A stretch of DNA of 64,000 bases from Pseudomonas rhizosphaerae (GTDB lineage Bacteria; Pseudomonadota; Gammaproteobacteria; Pseudomonadales; Pseudomonadaceae): assembly GCF_000761155.1 (NCBI RefSeq), contig NZ_CP009533.1:3295001-3359000 (forward strand). The letters are read 5' to 3'. The first letter of the stretch is position 1; every line of letters begins with the position of its first letter. The notes below the pieces were generated by a model. The model searched no databases and was not told the origin of the DNA. It saw only the letters and a program-made list of their open reading frames with translations. Of this stretch, positions 19,123 to 29,276 are shown piece after piece. The translations under genes and the position numbers were made by a program.

Positions 19123-20154
19123 TTGAACGCTGTGCATCCTTCCTTCCGCCCGGCTCTGGGGCTGGGCAATCCCCACCTGCAAACGCTGTGGGGGCCGTTG
19201 TGGCGCAAGCAGCCAGCGCTACCGCGCGAGCGTGAACGCCTATGGCTTGCGGACGGTGATTTCGTCGACCTCGACTGGCACGGCCCCCACACACCCCACG
19301 CCCCGTTGGTGGTGGTATTGCACGGGCTGACCGGATCATCCAACTCGCCCTACGTCGCCGGCCTGCAAAGGCAATTGGGCGAGTACGGGTGTGCAAGCGT
19401 GGCGGTCAACTGGCGCGGCTGTTCCGGCGAGCCCAACCTGCTCGCGCAAAGCTACCATTCGGGCGCCAGCGAAGACCTCCAGCACGTACTCGACCACCTG
19501 GGCGCACAGAGGCCCCAGGCGCCGCTGTTCGCCGTAGGCTACTCACTGGGCGGCAACATTCTGCTCAAGCATCTGGGTGAAAGCGGCGCGAGCAGCCCTT
19601 TGCAGGCAGCCGTGGCGGTATCGGTGCCGTTTCGCCTGGACCAGTGCGCCGACCGCATGACCCAAGGTTTTTCCAAGGTGTACCAAGCCCATTTCATGCG
19701 CGCCATGCTCGGTTATTTGACCGACAAGCGCAGTCGCTTCCAGCATGAAGGGCAGCACGAAGGGCTGGCGGCGCTGGAAGCACTGGGCTCGCTGCAGGGC
19801 ATCAAGACCTTTTGGGACTTCGACGGCCAGGTCACCGCGCCACTGCACGGCTTCAAGGATGCCCAGGACTACTACCGCCGTTCTTCGAGTCGGTACTACC
19901 TGGGTGGCGTTGCCAAACCCACGCTGATCATCCAGGCGCAGGATGATCCGTTCGTGTTTCCCCACAGCCTGCCGACTGCCGACGAGATGTCGCCTTGCAT
20001 CGAATTCGAGCTGCATGCCCGGGGCGGCCATGTCGGCTTCGTCGATGGCAACCTGCGCCAGCCGAGCTACTACCTCGAACGGCGCATACCGCAGTGGCTG
20101 AACCAGTGGATCGACTTCACGCCCCCTTCTGCACAGGTCGCTGCGGATCGGTGA
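19123..20154 (+). CDS. Alpha/beta hydrolase, YheT family
   Basis: The 343-residue protein has the YheT-type start FRPALGLGNPHLQTLWG, the oxyanion motif VVLHGLTGSS and the nucleophile elbow GYSLGGN with S141. A late histidine in RGGHVGFVDG completes a serine-hydrolase triad. YheT proteins are predicted esterases or lipases with no agreed substrate. The start is a TTG at 19123 with CAGGG upstream; no ATG fits. The last 38 bases overlap the end of the convergent sulfurtransferase gene. Confidence 0.85.
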   Translation: MNAVHPSFRPALGLGNPHLQTLWGPLWRKQPALPRERERLWLADGDFVDLDWHGPHTPHAPLVVVLHGLTGSSNSPYVAGLQRQLGEYGCASVAVNWRGCSGEPNLLAQSYHSGASEDLQHVLDHLGAQRPQAPLFAVGYSLGGNILLKHLGESGASSPLQAAVAVSVPFRLDQCADRMTQGFSKVYQAHFMRAMLGYLTDKRSRFQHEGQHEGLAALEALGSLQGIKTFWDFDGQVTAPLHGFKDAQDYYRRSSSRYYLGGVAKPTLIIQAQDDPFVFPHSLPTADEMSPCIEFELHARGGHVGFVDGNLRQPSYYLERRIPQWLNQWIDFTPPSAQVAADR

Positions 20155-20971
20155 TCCAGTCGCTCCAGGAGCCTGGGTACAGCGTTGCCAGCGGGTAGCC
20201 AGCCAAGGCCATGGCGAACAGGTTATGGCACGCAGTGACACCCGAGCCGCAGTAAGCGACCGCCTGCTCCACAGGCCGGCCGTGGAACTGAGCGTCAAAG
20301 CGTGCGCGCAATTGTTCCGCCGGCAGGAAGCGCCCATCGGGCCCAAGATTCTCGGTGAAGGCCGCGCACTGCGCCCCTGGAATATGCCCGGCGACAGGGT
20401 CGATGGGTTCGACTTCGCCAAGAAACCTCGGCAGCGCGCGTGCATCCAGCAGGGTCAACTGCGGATCGTGCAGGCGAGCCTGCAAATGAGCCGCATCGAC
20501 CACACGCGTGTCATCGGGTGTGCCGACGAAATCGCCAGGTTCGGCAGACGCCGCATCCAGGCTCAAGGGCAGCCCGGCGGCGTGCCAGGCTGCCAGGCCG
20601 CCGTCGAGCAGAAACACGCCATCGCGCTTACCCAGCCAGGCCAGCAGCCACCACGCACGTGCCGCATAAGCACCTGGCCCGTCGTCATAGAGAACGATCT
20701 GGCTGTCCGCAGCGATGCCCCAACGCTGTAGCCTCTCCTGCAACTGTGCAGGCTCGGGCAGCGGATGGCGGCCGGTCACGCCCTTGATCACAGGGGCACT
20801 GAGGTCGCGGCCCAGGTCGGCAAAATGGGCGCCGGCGATATGGCCTTCGGCATAGCTGCGCTGACCATAGTCGGCGTCTTCAAGGCTGTAGCGGCAGTCC
20901 AGCAGGACCCATCCGGGGGCATCGATGTGTTCGGCGAGCGCTTGCGGGCTGATCAGTTGCGCGAGGGGCAT
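20117..20971 (-). CDS. sseA: 3-mercaptopyruvate/thiosulfate sulfurtransferase (two rhodanese domains)
   Basis: The 284-residue protein has two rhodanese domains. The N-terminal one is inactive-like, and the C-terminal one carries the active loop CGSGVTA with the catalytic C241. That loop is typical of 3-mercaptopyruvate sulfurtransferases, while thiosulfate enzymes usually have CRxGxT/R. The reaction moves sulfur from mercaptopyruvate to a thiol or cyanide acceptor. I chose the ATG at 20971 (MPLAQLISPQ). The 3' end overlaps the YheT-type gene on the other strand. Confidence 0.88.
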   Translation of the reverse strand: MPLAQLISPQALAEHIDAPGWVLLDCRYSLEDADYGQRSYAEGHIAGAHFADLGRDLSAPVIKGVTGRHPLPEPAQLQERLQRWGIAADSQIVLYDDGPGAYAARAWWLLAWLGKRDGVFLLDGGLAAWHAAGLPLSLDAASAEPGDFVGTPDDTRVVDAAHLQARLHDPQLTLLDARALPRFLGEVEPIDPVAGHIPGAQCAAFTENLGPDGRFLPAEQLRARFDAQFHGRPVEQAVAYCGSGVTACHNLFAMALAGYPLATLYPGSWSDWITDPQRPVQKGA

Positions 20972-21070
20972 GAAGGACTCCAGCGGTGGATGAATGATGG
21001 ACCTGCCTGCCACTGGAACAGCGCGGGCAGAATCCATCGCGGCATGAATCACTGTAATGGATCACTGTAG

Positions 21071-21736
<666 letters not shown>

Positions 21737-21774
21737 GCAACCAGCACTGCGCCCGCGTGCACTGCGGGCGCTAA

Positions 21775-22103
<329 letters not shown>

Positions 22104-22114
22104 TGCCACCTGGC

Positions 22115-22459
22115 TCAGTCGCGGTTGTTGTAGCCGCTCTGGGTACAGCCCAGGCACCGTACGAACGCCGCCTTGCCCGGATCGACCACCAAGGCCTTGC
22201 CACTGGCGCCGACGTTCCCGCCAGCCGCGGTGAACGGCAGCGCGATCACGAACAGACCTGCGCCCACGATGGTGGCGGCGACCAGCAATGGCCGTGCAAT
22301 CAGCAAGTCGCCGATCATGGCGTAGGCCGGCGGGTTCTGGATCTGGTAGGTCGGGTCACCGCTGTTTGCGCTCATGCTCGAGTCGGCAGCGGTGGCCGGC
22401 ACGGCGTGCAGGCCGAAACTGACGACCAGCGCCAGCGACAGGGTTCGAAACGGGTTCAT
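22115..22459 (-). CDS. Small exported/membrane protein of unknown function, CxxC tail
   Basis: The 114-residue protein starts with a signal peptide ([20 protein letters not shown], cut after ATAA). It then has a Tyr/Pro-rich stretch ([16 protein letters not shown]) and one hydrophobic helix (about residues 56-80), and ends with a CLGC motif near residues 104-107. Homologues in Pseudomonas are sometimes labelled as multidrug-transporter related, but I see nothing that supports transport. The gene is convergent with the ferredoxin and separate from mutM. The function is unknown. Confidence 0.7.
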   Translation of the reverse strand: MNPFRTLSLALVVSFGLHAVPATAADSSMSANSGDPTYQIQNPPAYAMIGDLLIARPLLVAATIVGAGLFVIALPFTAAGGNVGASGKALVVDPGKAAFVRCLGCTQSGYNNRD

Positions 22460-22596
22460 GGCACAATCCTTCTGCTCACGTGGGCGACTGCGATTTGCGA
22501 TGCGGTAATTACGGCTGGATTAACTATATCAGCTGCTCGGGGTTGTGCAGGGCAGGCACAGGCAGCTTGTTCCGACCTGCCGAGTCGGCAATACCC

Positions 22597-23409
22597 TCAT
22601 TTTTGGCAGCGTGGGCAATACACGCTCGCACGCTGACCCAGCTTGACCTCGCGCAGGGTGGTGCCGCACACCTTGCACAACTGTCCGCCGCGACCATAGG
22701 CGAACAACTCCTGCTGGAAGTAGCCGGGCTGGCCATCGCCACCGATGAAGTCACGCAATGTGGTGCCCCCGCGCTCGATCGCATAGGTCAGGATGCGCTT
22801 GATCTCGACCGCCAGACGCAGGTAGCGAGCACGGGATATGCCCCCCGCCGCGCGGCGCGGATCGATGCCGGCCGCGAACAGCGCTTCGGTCGCGTAGATA
22901 TTGCCAACACCCACCACCACGGCGTTGTCCATGATGAACGGCTTGACCGCCATGCTGCGCCCACGCGACAGCTGGAACAGCCTTTCGCCATCGAACAGTT
23001 CGGTCAACGGCTCGGGGCCCAGGCGCAGGAGCAGTTCGTGGTTCAGCGGATCCTGGCTCCAGAGCATGGCGCCGAAACGCCGGGGATCGGTATAGCGCAA
23101 GGCCATACCCGATTCCAGTTCGATATCGACGTGTTCGTGCTTGAGCGCCGGCAAACCGGCTTCGACCAGGCGCAGGTTGCCCGACATACCGAGATGGCTG
23201 ATCAAGGTGCCCACTTCGGCGTTGATCAGCAGGTACTTGGCCCGTCGCTCGACCGCCACGATCCGCTGCCCGGACAGGCGCGCATCCAGGTCTTCGGGAA
23301 TCGGCCAGCGCAGGCGGCGGTCGCGCACGATGACGCGGCTCACACGCTGCCCTTCCAGGTGCGGGGCGATGCCCCGACGGGTGGTTTCTACTTCGGGTAA
23401 TTCAGGCAT
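22597..23409 (-). CDS. mutM: Formamidopyrimidine-DNA glycosylase
   Basis: MutM removes 8-oxoguanine and formamidopyrimidines from DNA and nicks the abasic site. The catalytic N-terminus [13 protein letters not shown] is intact, with P2 and E3 in place. The C-terminal zinc finger is C-x2-C-x16-C-x2-C (from CKVCG to CPRC), and [10 protein letters not shown] is conserved. The 270 residues are typical. The partner in the GO system, mutY, begins at the far right of this window (63612). Confidence 0.97.
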   Translation of the reverse strand: MPELPEVETTRRGIAPHLEGQRVSRVIVRDRRLRWPIPEDLDARLSGQRIVAVERRAKYLLINAEVGTLISHLGMSGNLRLVEAGLPALKHEHVDIELESGMALRYTDPRRFGAMLWSQDPLNHELLLRLGPEPLTELFDGERLFQLSRGRSMAVKPFIMDNAVVVGVGNIYATEALFAAGIDPRRAAGGISRARYLRLAVEIKRILTYAIERGGTTLRDFIGGDGQPGYFQQELFAYGRGGQLCKVCGTTLREVKLGQRASVYCPRCQK

Positions 23410-23562
23410 GGGGCTCCTGATGGGAAACGCGGATCGATAGGCAAGCGTGCCTCAGGCTCGACGCCTCGGACAGCGCGGATTCTAACCGCTGGGGCCCTGT
23501 AGCGCCCACCGTGCCTGCGGGTCATTTGTCGATTGGTCCATTCGGTGCCGGGGGCAAAGGGG

Positions 23563-23568
23563 TATACT
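23563..23568 (+). promoter_or_regulatory. Possible -10 box of rlmI
   Basis: TATACT lies 29 bases before the rlmI ATG. The -35 region is weak (TTCGGT at 23541-23546, 16 bases upstream). The call is based mainly on the hexamer and its distance to the gene. Confidence 0.35.
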
Positions 23569-23596
23569 CCCGCTCTTTTTTCCCCGGAGCGACTTC

Positions 23597-24793
23597 ATGT
23601 CCCTGCCCAGCCTTCGCCTCAAAGCCAACGCCGACCGCCGCCTGCGCGCCGGCCACCTGTGGGTCTACAGCAACGAGATCGACGTGGCCGCGACCCCACT
23701 GACCGGTTTCCAGGCGGGCGACCAGGCCATTCTCGAAGCGGCGGGCGGCAAGCCTCTGGGCATCGTCGCACTGAGCCCGAACAACCTGATCTGCGCCCGC
23801 CTGCTGTCGCGCGACGTCAAACTGAGCCTGGACAAGTCGTTGCTGGTGCATCGCCTCAACGTCTGCCTGTCGTTGCGCGAGCGGCTGTTCGACAAGCCGT
23901 TCTATCGCCTGGTGTACGGTGATTCCGACCTGCTGCCGGGCCTGGTCGTGGATCGCTTCGGCGACATTCTGGTGGTGCAGCTCGCTTCGGCCACCATGGA
24001 ACGCTACAAGGCCGATGTCATGGCCGCGCTGATCCAGGTGATCAAACCCAGCGGTATCCTGTTCAAGAACGACTCCGCCGCCCGCGATGCCGAAGGCCTG
24101 GAGCGCTACGTGGAAAGCGCGTTCGGCGTGGTCCCGGAGTGGGTCGCTTTGGAAGAGAACGGCGTGAAGTTCGAAGCCCCCGTGATGGAAGGCCAGAAGA
24201 CCGGCTGGTTCTACGACCACCGCATGAACCGCGCGCGCCTGGCGCCGTACGTCAAGGGCAAGCGTGTGCTCGACCTGTTCAGCTACATCGGCGGCTGGGG
24301 CGTGCAGGCCGGCGCATTCGGCGCCAGCGAAGTGTTCTGCGTCGACGCTTCGGGCTTCGCCCTCGATGGCGTTGAGCGCAATGCCGCGCTCAATGGCTTC
24401 GCCGAGAAAGTCACCTGTGTGGAAGGCGATGTGTTCGAAGCCTTGAAAGAGCTGAAGGCCGCCGAAGAACGCTTCGACGTGATCGTCGCCGACCCACCCG
24501 CGTTCATCAAGCGCAAGAAGGACCTGAAGAACGGCGAAGGCGCCTACCGCCGCCTCAACGAGCAAGCCATGCGCCTGCTCAGCAAGGACGGCATCCTGGT
24601 CAGCGCCTCGTGCTCCATGCACCTGCCCGAGGACGACCTGCAGAACATCCTGCTGACCAGCGCCCGCCACCTGGACCGTAACATCCAACTGCTGGAACGC
24701 GGCGGCCAAGGTCCGGACCATCCGGTGCATCCAGCGATTCCGGAAACGCGGTACATCAAAAGCATCACGTGCCGGTTGTTGCCCAACAGCTGA
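23597..24793 (+). CDS. rlmI: 23S rRNA methyltransferase of the RlmI family
   Basis: The 398-residue protein has an N-terminal PUA domain (about residues 2-75, beginning LPSLRLKANADRRLRAGHLW) and a C-terminal SAM methyltransferase domain. Motifs are RVLDLFSYIGGWGVQAGAFG, DVIVADPPAF and the active-site Cys in VSASCSMHL. RlmI makes m5C1962 in 23S rRNA in E. coli. The exact target here is inferred from the family, because paralogues with the same layout exist. It is divergent from mutM. Confidence 0.87.
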   Translation: MSLPSLRLKANADRRLRAGHLWVYSNEIDVAATPLTGFQAGDQAILEAAGGKPLGIVALSPNNLICARLLSRDVKLSLDKSLLVHRLNVCLSLRERLFDKPFYRLVYGDSDLLPGLVVDRFGDILVVQLASATMERYKADVMAALIQVIKPSGILFKNDSAARDAEGLERYVESAFGVVPEWVALEENGVKFEAPVMEGQKTGWFYDHRMNRARLAPYVKGKRVLDLFSYIGGWGVQAGAFGASEVFCVDASGFALDGVERNAALNGFAEKVTCVEGDVFEALKELKAAEERFDVIVADPPAFIKRKKDLKNGEGAYRRLNEQAMRLLSKDGILVSASCSMHLPEDDLQNILLTSARHLDRNIQLLERGGQGPDHPVHPAIPETRYIKSITCRLLPNS

Positions 24794-25202
24794 TGCAGCG
24801 GGGCGTTTGACGCGGCTCGCGCCGCTGCTACAGGGAATTGTGTCGCCCGTGGGAGCGGTCATCGGCCGCGAAAAGGACGACGCGCACTGGCTGATGCACC
24901 GCGGCGCCTGGTTCGCGGCCACGAATCGCTCCTACGGAGAATCAAGAGGGCCTGGCCGCATCAGGCCCTACTGCCGATTACTTGCCCTGCCCCACGTTCC
25001 ATCCTTCCCCCATGGGTGTAGAATCGCCCTACTCTTCGCCAATCATCCCCCGGCGGGTTTATGAGCTCTGGCCGAACGCGTGGCGATCCCGCAGCGTTAC
25101 CGGCCTCATCCGCAAGCACGGCAACACACCGACCGAGCGTGCCGCGGACCAGGAAAAGCTCACTCCCTCACTGAAACCCGATTAGCCGCCCGGAGTCGTT
25201 CC
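24794..25202. other. Intergenic region rlmI-ilvD: REP units and a long ilvD leader
   Basis: The left half holds three REP-like units, listed separately. The right half is the presumed ilvD leader: a TAGAAT hexamer at 25019-25024 could be a -10 box, but no good -35 is seen, giving a leader of about 175 bases. An in-frame 37-codon ORF at 25061-25174 is not rich in Ile, Val or Leu codons, so a classical attenuator peptide is not supported. Confidence 0.5.
24811..24937. repeat. Cluster of three REP units of two classes
   Basis: A class-2 unit (CGCGGCTCGCGCCGCTGCTA, from 24811) is followed by a class-1 unit (GGGAGCGGTCATCGGCCGCG, from 24850) and a facing, diverged class-1 unit (TTCGCGGCCACGAATCGCTC, from 24912). 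Confidence 0.7.
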
Positions 25203-27044
25203 ATGCCTGACTATCGCTCGAAAACATCCACCCACGGCCGCAACATGGCCGGTGCCCGCGCGCTGTGGCGTGCCACTGGCATGAAGGATGACGATTTCAA
25301 GAAGCCGATCATCGCCATTGCCAACTCGTTCACCCAGTTCGTGCCGGGGCATGTGCACCTCAAGGACCTGGGTCAGCTGGTTGCACGCGAGATCGAGCGC
25401 GCTGGCGGCGTGGCCAAGGAATTCAACACGATTGCGGTGGACGACGGCATCGCCATGGGCCATGACGGGATGCTGTATTCCCTGCCCAGCCGCGAGATCA
25501 TCGCCGACTCGGTCGAGTACATGGTCAACGCCCACTGCGCCGACGCCATCGTGTGCATCTCCAACTGCGACAAGATCACCCCGGGCATGCTGATGGCCGC
25601 CTTGCGCCTGAACGTGCCGGTGATCTTCGTTTCCGGCGGGCCGATGGAAGCGGGCAAGACCAAGCTGGCCAGCCACGGCCTGGACCTGGTCGACGCCATG
25701 GTCATCGCTGCCGACCCCACCGCCTCGGATGAAAAAGTCGCCGAATACGAGCGCAGCGCCTGCCCGACCTGTGGTTCGTGCTCCGGCATGTTCACCGCCA
25801 ACTCGATGAACTGCCTGGTGGAAGCGCTGGGCCTGGCCTTGCCAGGCAATGGCTCGACTCTGGCAACCCACAGCGACCGCGAGCAGCTGTTCCTGCAGGC
25901 GGGCCGCACCATCGTCGAGCTGTGCAAGCGCTACTACGGCGAGAACGACGAGTCGGTCCTGCCGCGCAGCATCGCCAACTTCAAGGCGTTCGAAAACGCC
26001 ATGATGCTGGACATCGCCATGGGCGGGTCGACCAACACCATCCTGCACCTGTTGGCTGCGGCCCAGGAAGCCGAGATCGAGTTCGACCTGCGCGACATCG
26101 ATCGCCTGTCGCGCACGGTGCCGCAGCTGTGCAAGGTGGCGCCGAACATCCAGAAGTACCACATGGAAGACGTGCACCGCGCTGGTGGCATCTTCAGCAT
26201 CCTCGGCTCGCTGGCCCGTGGCGGCCTGCTGCACACCGACCTGCCGACCGTGCACAGCCGCAGCATGGCCGAAGCCATCGCCAAGTGGGACATCACCCAG
26301 ACCACCGACGAAGCGGTGCATCACTTCTTCAAGGCGGGCCCAGCGGGCATCCCGACGCAAACTGCGTTCAGCCAGTCGACGCGCTGGGACACCCTGGACG
26401 ACGACCGCGAGAACGGCTGCATTCGCAGCTTCGAGCACGCCTACTCCCAAGAAGGCGGCCTGGCTGTGCTCTACGGCAACATCGCGATGGATGGCTGCGT
26501 GGTGAAAACCGCCGGCGTGGATGAGTCGATCCATGTGTTCGAAGGCAATGCCAAGATCTTCGAAAGCCAGGACAGCGCAGTGCGGGGCATCCTTGCCGAC
26601 GAAGTGCAGGCCGGTGACATCGTGATCATCCGCTACGAAGGCCCAAAAGGCGGTCCGGGGATGCAGGAAATGCTGTACCCGACGTCCTATCTGAAGTCCA
26701 AGGGCCTGGGCAAAGCCTGCGCATTGCTGACAGACGGTCGTTTCTCGGGCGGTACGTCGGGCCTGTCCATTGGCCACGCTTCACCTGAGGCGGCAGCCGG
26801 TGGCGCGATTGGCCTGGTGCAGGATGGCGACAAGGTATTGATCGACATCCCCAATCGCTCGATCAACCTGCTGGTGGACGATGCCGAACTGGCAGCCCGT
26901 CGCGCCGAGCAGGACAAGAAGGGCTGGAAGCCGGTCGAGGTGCGTCCACGCAAGGTGACCACCGCGCTCAAGGCCTATGCACTGTTGGCCACCAGCGCCG
27001 ACAAAGGTGCCGTACGTAACAAGGCGATGCTCGACGGGCTGTAA
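25203..27044 (+). CDS. ilvD: Dihydroxy-acid dehydratase
   Basis: IlvD dehydrates dihydroxy-acids to the 2-keto acids that lead to valine, isoleucine and leucine. The iron-sulfur cysteines lie in [10 protein letters not shown] (C122) and in [12 protein letters not shown] (C187, C190, C193), the [4Fe-4S]-type pattern of E. coli Ilv[21 protein letters not shown] near residue 520 is also diagnostic. The 613 residues are normal from the ATG at 25203, which has GGAG upstream. It stands alone, without other ilv genes nearby. Confidence 0.97.
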   Translation: MPDYRSKTSTHGRNMAGARALWRATGMKDDDFKKPIIAIANSFTQFVPGHVHLKDLGQLVAREIERAGGVAKEFNTIAVDDGIAMGHDGMLYSLPSREIIADSVEYMVNAHCADAIVCISNCDKITPGMLMAALRLNVPVIFVSGGPMEAGKTKLASHGLDLVDAMVIAADPTASDEKVAEYERSACPTCGSCSGMFTANSMNCLVEALGLALPGNGSTLATHSDREQLFLQAGRTIVELCKRYYGENDESVLPRSIANFKAFENAMMLDIAMGGSTNTILHLLAAAQEAEIEFDLRDIDRLSRTVPQLCKVAPNIQKYHMEDVHRAGGIFSILGSLARGGLLHTDLPTVHSRSMAEAIAKWDITQTTDEAVHHFFKAGPAGIPTQTAFSQSTRWDTLDDDRENGCIRSFEHAYSQEGGLAVLYGNIAMDGCVVKTAGVDESIHVFEGNAKIFESQDSAVRGILADEVQAGDIVIIRYEGPKGGPGMQEMLYPTSYLKSKGLGKACALLTDGRFSGGTSGLSIGHASPEAAAGGAIGLVQDGDKVLIDIPNRSINLLVDDAELAARRAEQDKKGWKPVEVRPRKVTTALKAYALLATSADKGAVRNKAMLDGL

Positions 27045-27108
27045 GCACACTGTCGTTTCTGGGTTCTGAGTGGGTCTTCACAGCGTCAGCGTAAAAAACC
27101 ACTCAGGG

Positions 27109-27132
27109 CCTTGGACACACGCCAAGGGTTTA
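27109..27132 (+). terminator. Weak hairpin after ilvD
   Basis: CCTTGG and CCAAGG enclose a seven-base loop and are followed by GTTTATT. The stem is short, so this is a tentative terminator. Confidence 0.35.
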
Positions 27133-27248
27133 TTCCACAAACGCCTAAGCATCTTCCATTCCGGTATTAATAGCCTTTCGATTCAAGGTGTTAGCATCCG
27201 CGATTGACCAGCGCCCGGAGAGGCGCAGTCGTTCATTCTGGAGCTGAC

Positions 27249-28640
27249 ATGAATCTGCCTCTGCTGTTGAACCTGCTGATCTTCGCAGCGCTGCTGCTGG
27301 GTCTGGCACAAACCCGTCGTACCGATTGGAGCCTGGCGAAGAAGGTCCTGCTGGGCTTGGGCCTGGGCGTGCTGTTCGGTATTGGCCTGCACACCGTCTA
27401 CGGCGCCGGGCACCCTGTGCTCAAGAGCACCATCGGCTGGCTGGAGCTGGTCGGCAACGGCTATGTGCAATTGCTGCAGATGATCGTCATGCCGTTGATC
27501 TTCGCGTCGATCCTCAGCGCCGTGGCCCGTCTGCACAACGCCTCCTCGCTGGGCAAGATCAGCTTCCTGACCATCGGCACGCTGCTGTTCACCACCGCCA
27601 TCGCGGCGCTGATCGGTATCGGCCTGACCAACTTGTTTGGCCTGACCGCCGAGGGCTTGGTGGCCGGCACTCAAGAGGCCGCGCGTCTGGCGACGATCCA
27701 GAGTGACTACGCCGGCAAGGTCGCCGACCTCAACGTGCCGCAACTGCTGCTGTCGTTCATTCCGCAGAATCCCTTCGCCGACCTGGCGCGAGCCAAGCCT
27801 ACCTCGATCATCAGCGTGGTGATCTTCGCTGCGTTTCTGGGGATGGCGGCGTTGCAACTGCTCAAGGACGATACGGACAAGGGCACAAAAGTGCTCGCCG
27901 CGATCGACGTGCTGCAAGCTTGGGTGATGCGCCTGGTACGTCTGGTGATGAAGCTGACGCCTTACGGCGTGTTGGCGCTGATGGCCAAGGTGGTCGCCAG
28001 TTCCAACGTGCAGGACATCGTCAAGCTGGGCAGCTTCGTGGTGGTGTCGTACATCGGCCTGGCGCTGATGTTCGCGGTGCACGGGCTGCTGCTGAGCATG
28101 GCTGGGGTCAACCCGCTGCGCTTCTTCCGCAAGGTCTGGCCGGTGCTGACTTTCGCCTTCACCAGCCGCTCCAGCGCGGCGACCATTCCACTGAGCATCG
28201 AAGCGCAAACCCGCCGCCTGGGCGTGCCGCAGGCAATCGCCAGCTTCGCGGCATCCTTCGGCGCGACGATCGGCCAGAACGGCTGCGCCGGTCTCTATCC
28301 AGCCATGCTGGCGGTGATGGTCGCGCCCACGGTAGGCATCAATCCACTGGATCCGCTGTGGATCGCCACGTTGGTGGGCATCGTCACCCTGAGTTCGGCC
28401 GGTGTGGCCGGGGTCGGCGGCGGCGCGACGTTCGCTGCGTTGATCGTGCTGCCGGCCATGGGCTTGCCGGTCACGCTGGTGGCGCTGTTGATTTCCGTCG
28501 AACCGTTGATCGACATGGGCCGCACGGCTCTGAACGTCAGCGGTTCGATGGCGGCGGGCACTATCACCAGCCAGGTGATGGGTCAGACCGACAAGGCGCT
28601 GCTGGCGGCCGATGAGCACAAGGAACTGGCCTCGGCCTAA
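27249..28640 (+). CDS. Cation:amino-acid/dicarboxylate symporter, cystine transporter (TcyP)-like
   Basis: The 463-residue membrane protein belongs to the DAACS (glutamate/aspartate/dicarboxylate:cation) family. It has about eight helices and two re-entrant loops. The signature [20 protein letters not shown] and the segment [20 protein letters not shown] match the cystine-transporting branch (YdjN/TcyP) better than the C4-dicarboxylate DctA branch, which has a different QPTGYSFNLDG-type sequence. The length equals that of E. coli TcyP. Substrate assignment is by resemblance only. It is convergent with folA. Confidence 0.8.
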   Translation: MNLPLLLNLLIFAALLLGLAQTRRTDWSLAKKVLLGLGLGVLFGIGLHTVYGAGHPVLKSTIGWLELVGNGYVQLLQMIVMPLIFASILSAVARLHNASSLGKISFLTIGTLLFTTAIAALIGIGLTNLFGLTAEGLVAGTQEAARLATIQSDYAGKVADLNVPQLLLSFIPQNPFADLARAKPTSIISVVIFAAFLGMAALQLLKDDTDKGTKVLAAIDVLQAWVMRLVRLVMKLTPYGVLALMAKVVASSNVQDIVKLGSFVVVSYIGLALMFAVHGLLLSMAGVNPLRFFRKVWPVLTFAFTSRSSAATIPLSIEAQTRRLGVPQAIASFAASFGATIGQNGCAGLYPAMLAVMVAPTVGINPLDPLWIATLVGIVTLSSAGVAGVGGGATFAALIVLPAMGLPVTLVALLISVEPLIDMGRTALNVSGSMAAGTITSQVMGQTDKALLAADEHKELASA

Positions 28641-28646
28641 CCGCTG

Positions 28647-28693
28647 TTGCCTGTTCGCGGGTGTCTTCTCGTAAAGGCAGCGCGAACAGGCAA
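28647..28693. terminator. Long hairpin between symporter and folA
   Basis: TTGCCTGTTCGCG (28647-28659) and CGCGAACAGGCAA (28681-28693) form a perfect 13-bp stem with a 21-base loop between convergent genes. No T run is attached, so its role as a terminator is only likely. Confidence 0.5.
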
Positions 28694-28698
28694 GCCGA

Positions 28699-29211
28699 TT
28701 ACCTGCGCTCCCACACTTCGAACGCGTAGGCTGGTTTGTCGTCGACCGCTTCGTTCGCCACGCTCGACACTTGCTGCCACTGGTTCTCGTCGAACTCGGG
28801 AAACCAGGCGTCCCCGTCCGGTTGCAAGGCGACTCGTGTCAGGTACAGGCGGTCCGCCTGAGCGAGGCCCAGCTCGTACAGCTGAGCACCACCGATGAGC
28901 ATTACCTCGTCCGCGCCCTGCTCGTGAGCCCAGGCTTCGGCCCGCTCGATGGCTGCGTCCAGCGAAGCGAACACTTCTGCACCCGGCAAGTCGAGATCCG
29001 GCTGGCGGCTGACCACCAGGTTGAGGCGGCCGGGAAGTGGTCGGCCCAGCGAATCCCAGGTCTTGCGACCCATGATGATCGGCTTGCCCAGGGTGGTCGC
29101 CTTGAAATACTTGAAATCACCCGGCAGGTGCCAGGGCATGCTGTTGTCGATGCCGATCACGCGGTTCTCGGCGAGCGCCGCGATCAGGCTTAAAGGGAGA
29201 GATGTCTTCAT
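28699..29211 (-). CDS. folA: Dihydrofolate reductase
   Basis: FolA reduces dihydrofolate to tetrahydrofolate with NADPH and is the trimethoprim target. Motifs include SLIAALAENRVIG, MPWHLPGDFKYFKATTLGKP (catalytic Asp in PGDF) and IIMGRKTWDSLGRPLPGR. The 170 residues start at the ATG at 29211. The product pathway joins thyA at 37.2 kb and metF at 44.6 kb, both folate-using enzymes. Confidence 0.97.
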   Translation of the reverse strand: MKTSLPLSLIAALAENRVIGIDNSMPWHLPGDFKYFKATTLGKPIIMGRKTWDSLGRPLPGRLNLVVSRQPDLDLPGAEVFASLDAAIERAEAWAHEQGADEVMLIGGAQLYELGLAQADRLYLTRVALQPDGDAWFPEFDENQWQQVSSVANEAVDDKPAYAFEVWERR

Positions 29212-29276
29212 GGCCGGCAGAATAGCAGAGCCTCCTTGGGTTATGCTCATGGCGAATCCGCCGCCTGGAAAAACGC

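Noticed and set aside
25061..25174. 37-codon ORF upstream of ilvD as an attenuator leader peptide
   Set aside because: It has almost no Ile, Val or Leu codons, and no terminator/antiterminator pair is seen.
27066..27106. CTGAGTGG...CCACTCAG inverted repeat after ilvD as a terminator
   Set aside because: The loop is 25 bases and no T run follows; a shorter hairpin just downstream is a better, though weak, candidate.
27183..28619. 478-codon frame opposite the cystine-type symporter
   Set aside because: The symporter has clear family motifs in the other strand; this frame is Gln/His/Arg-rich and lacks any recognisable domain.
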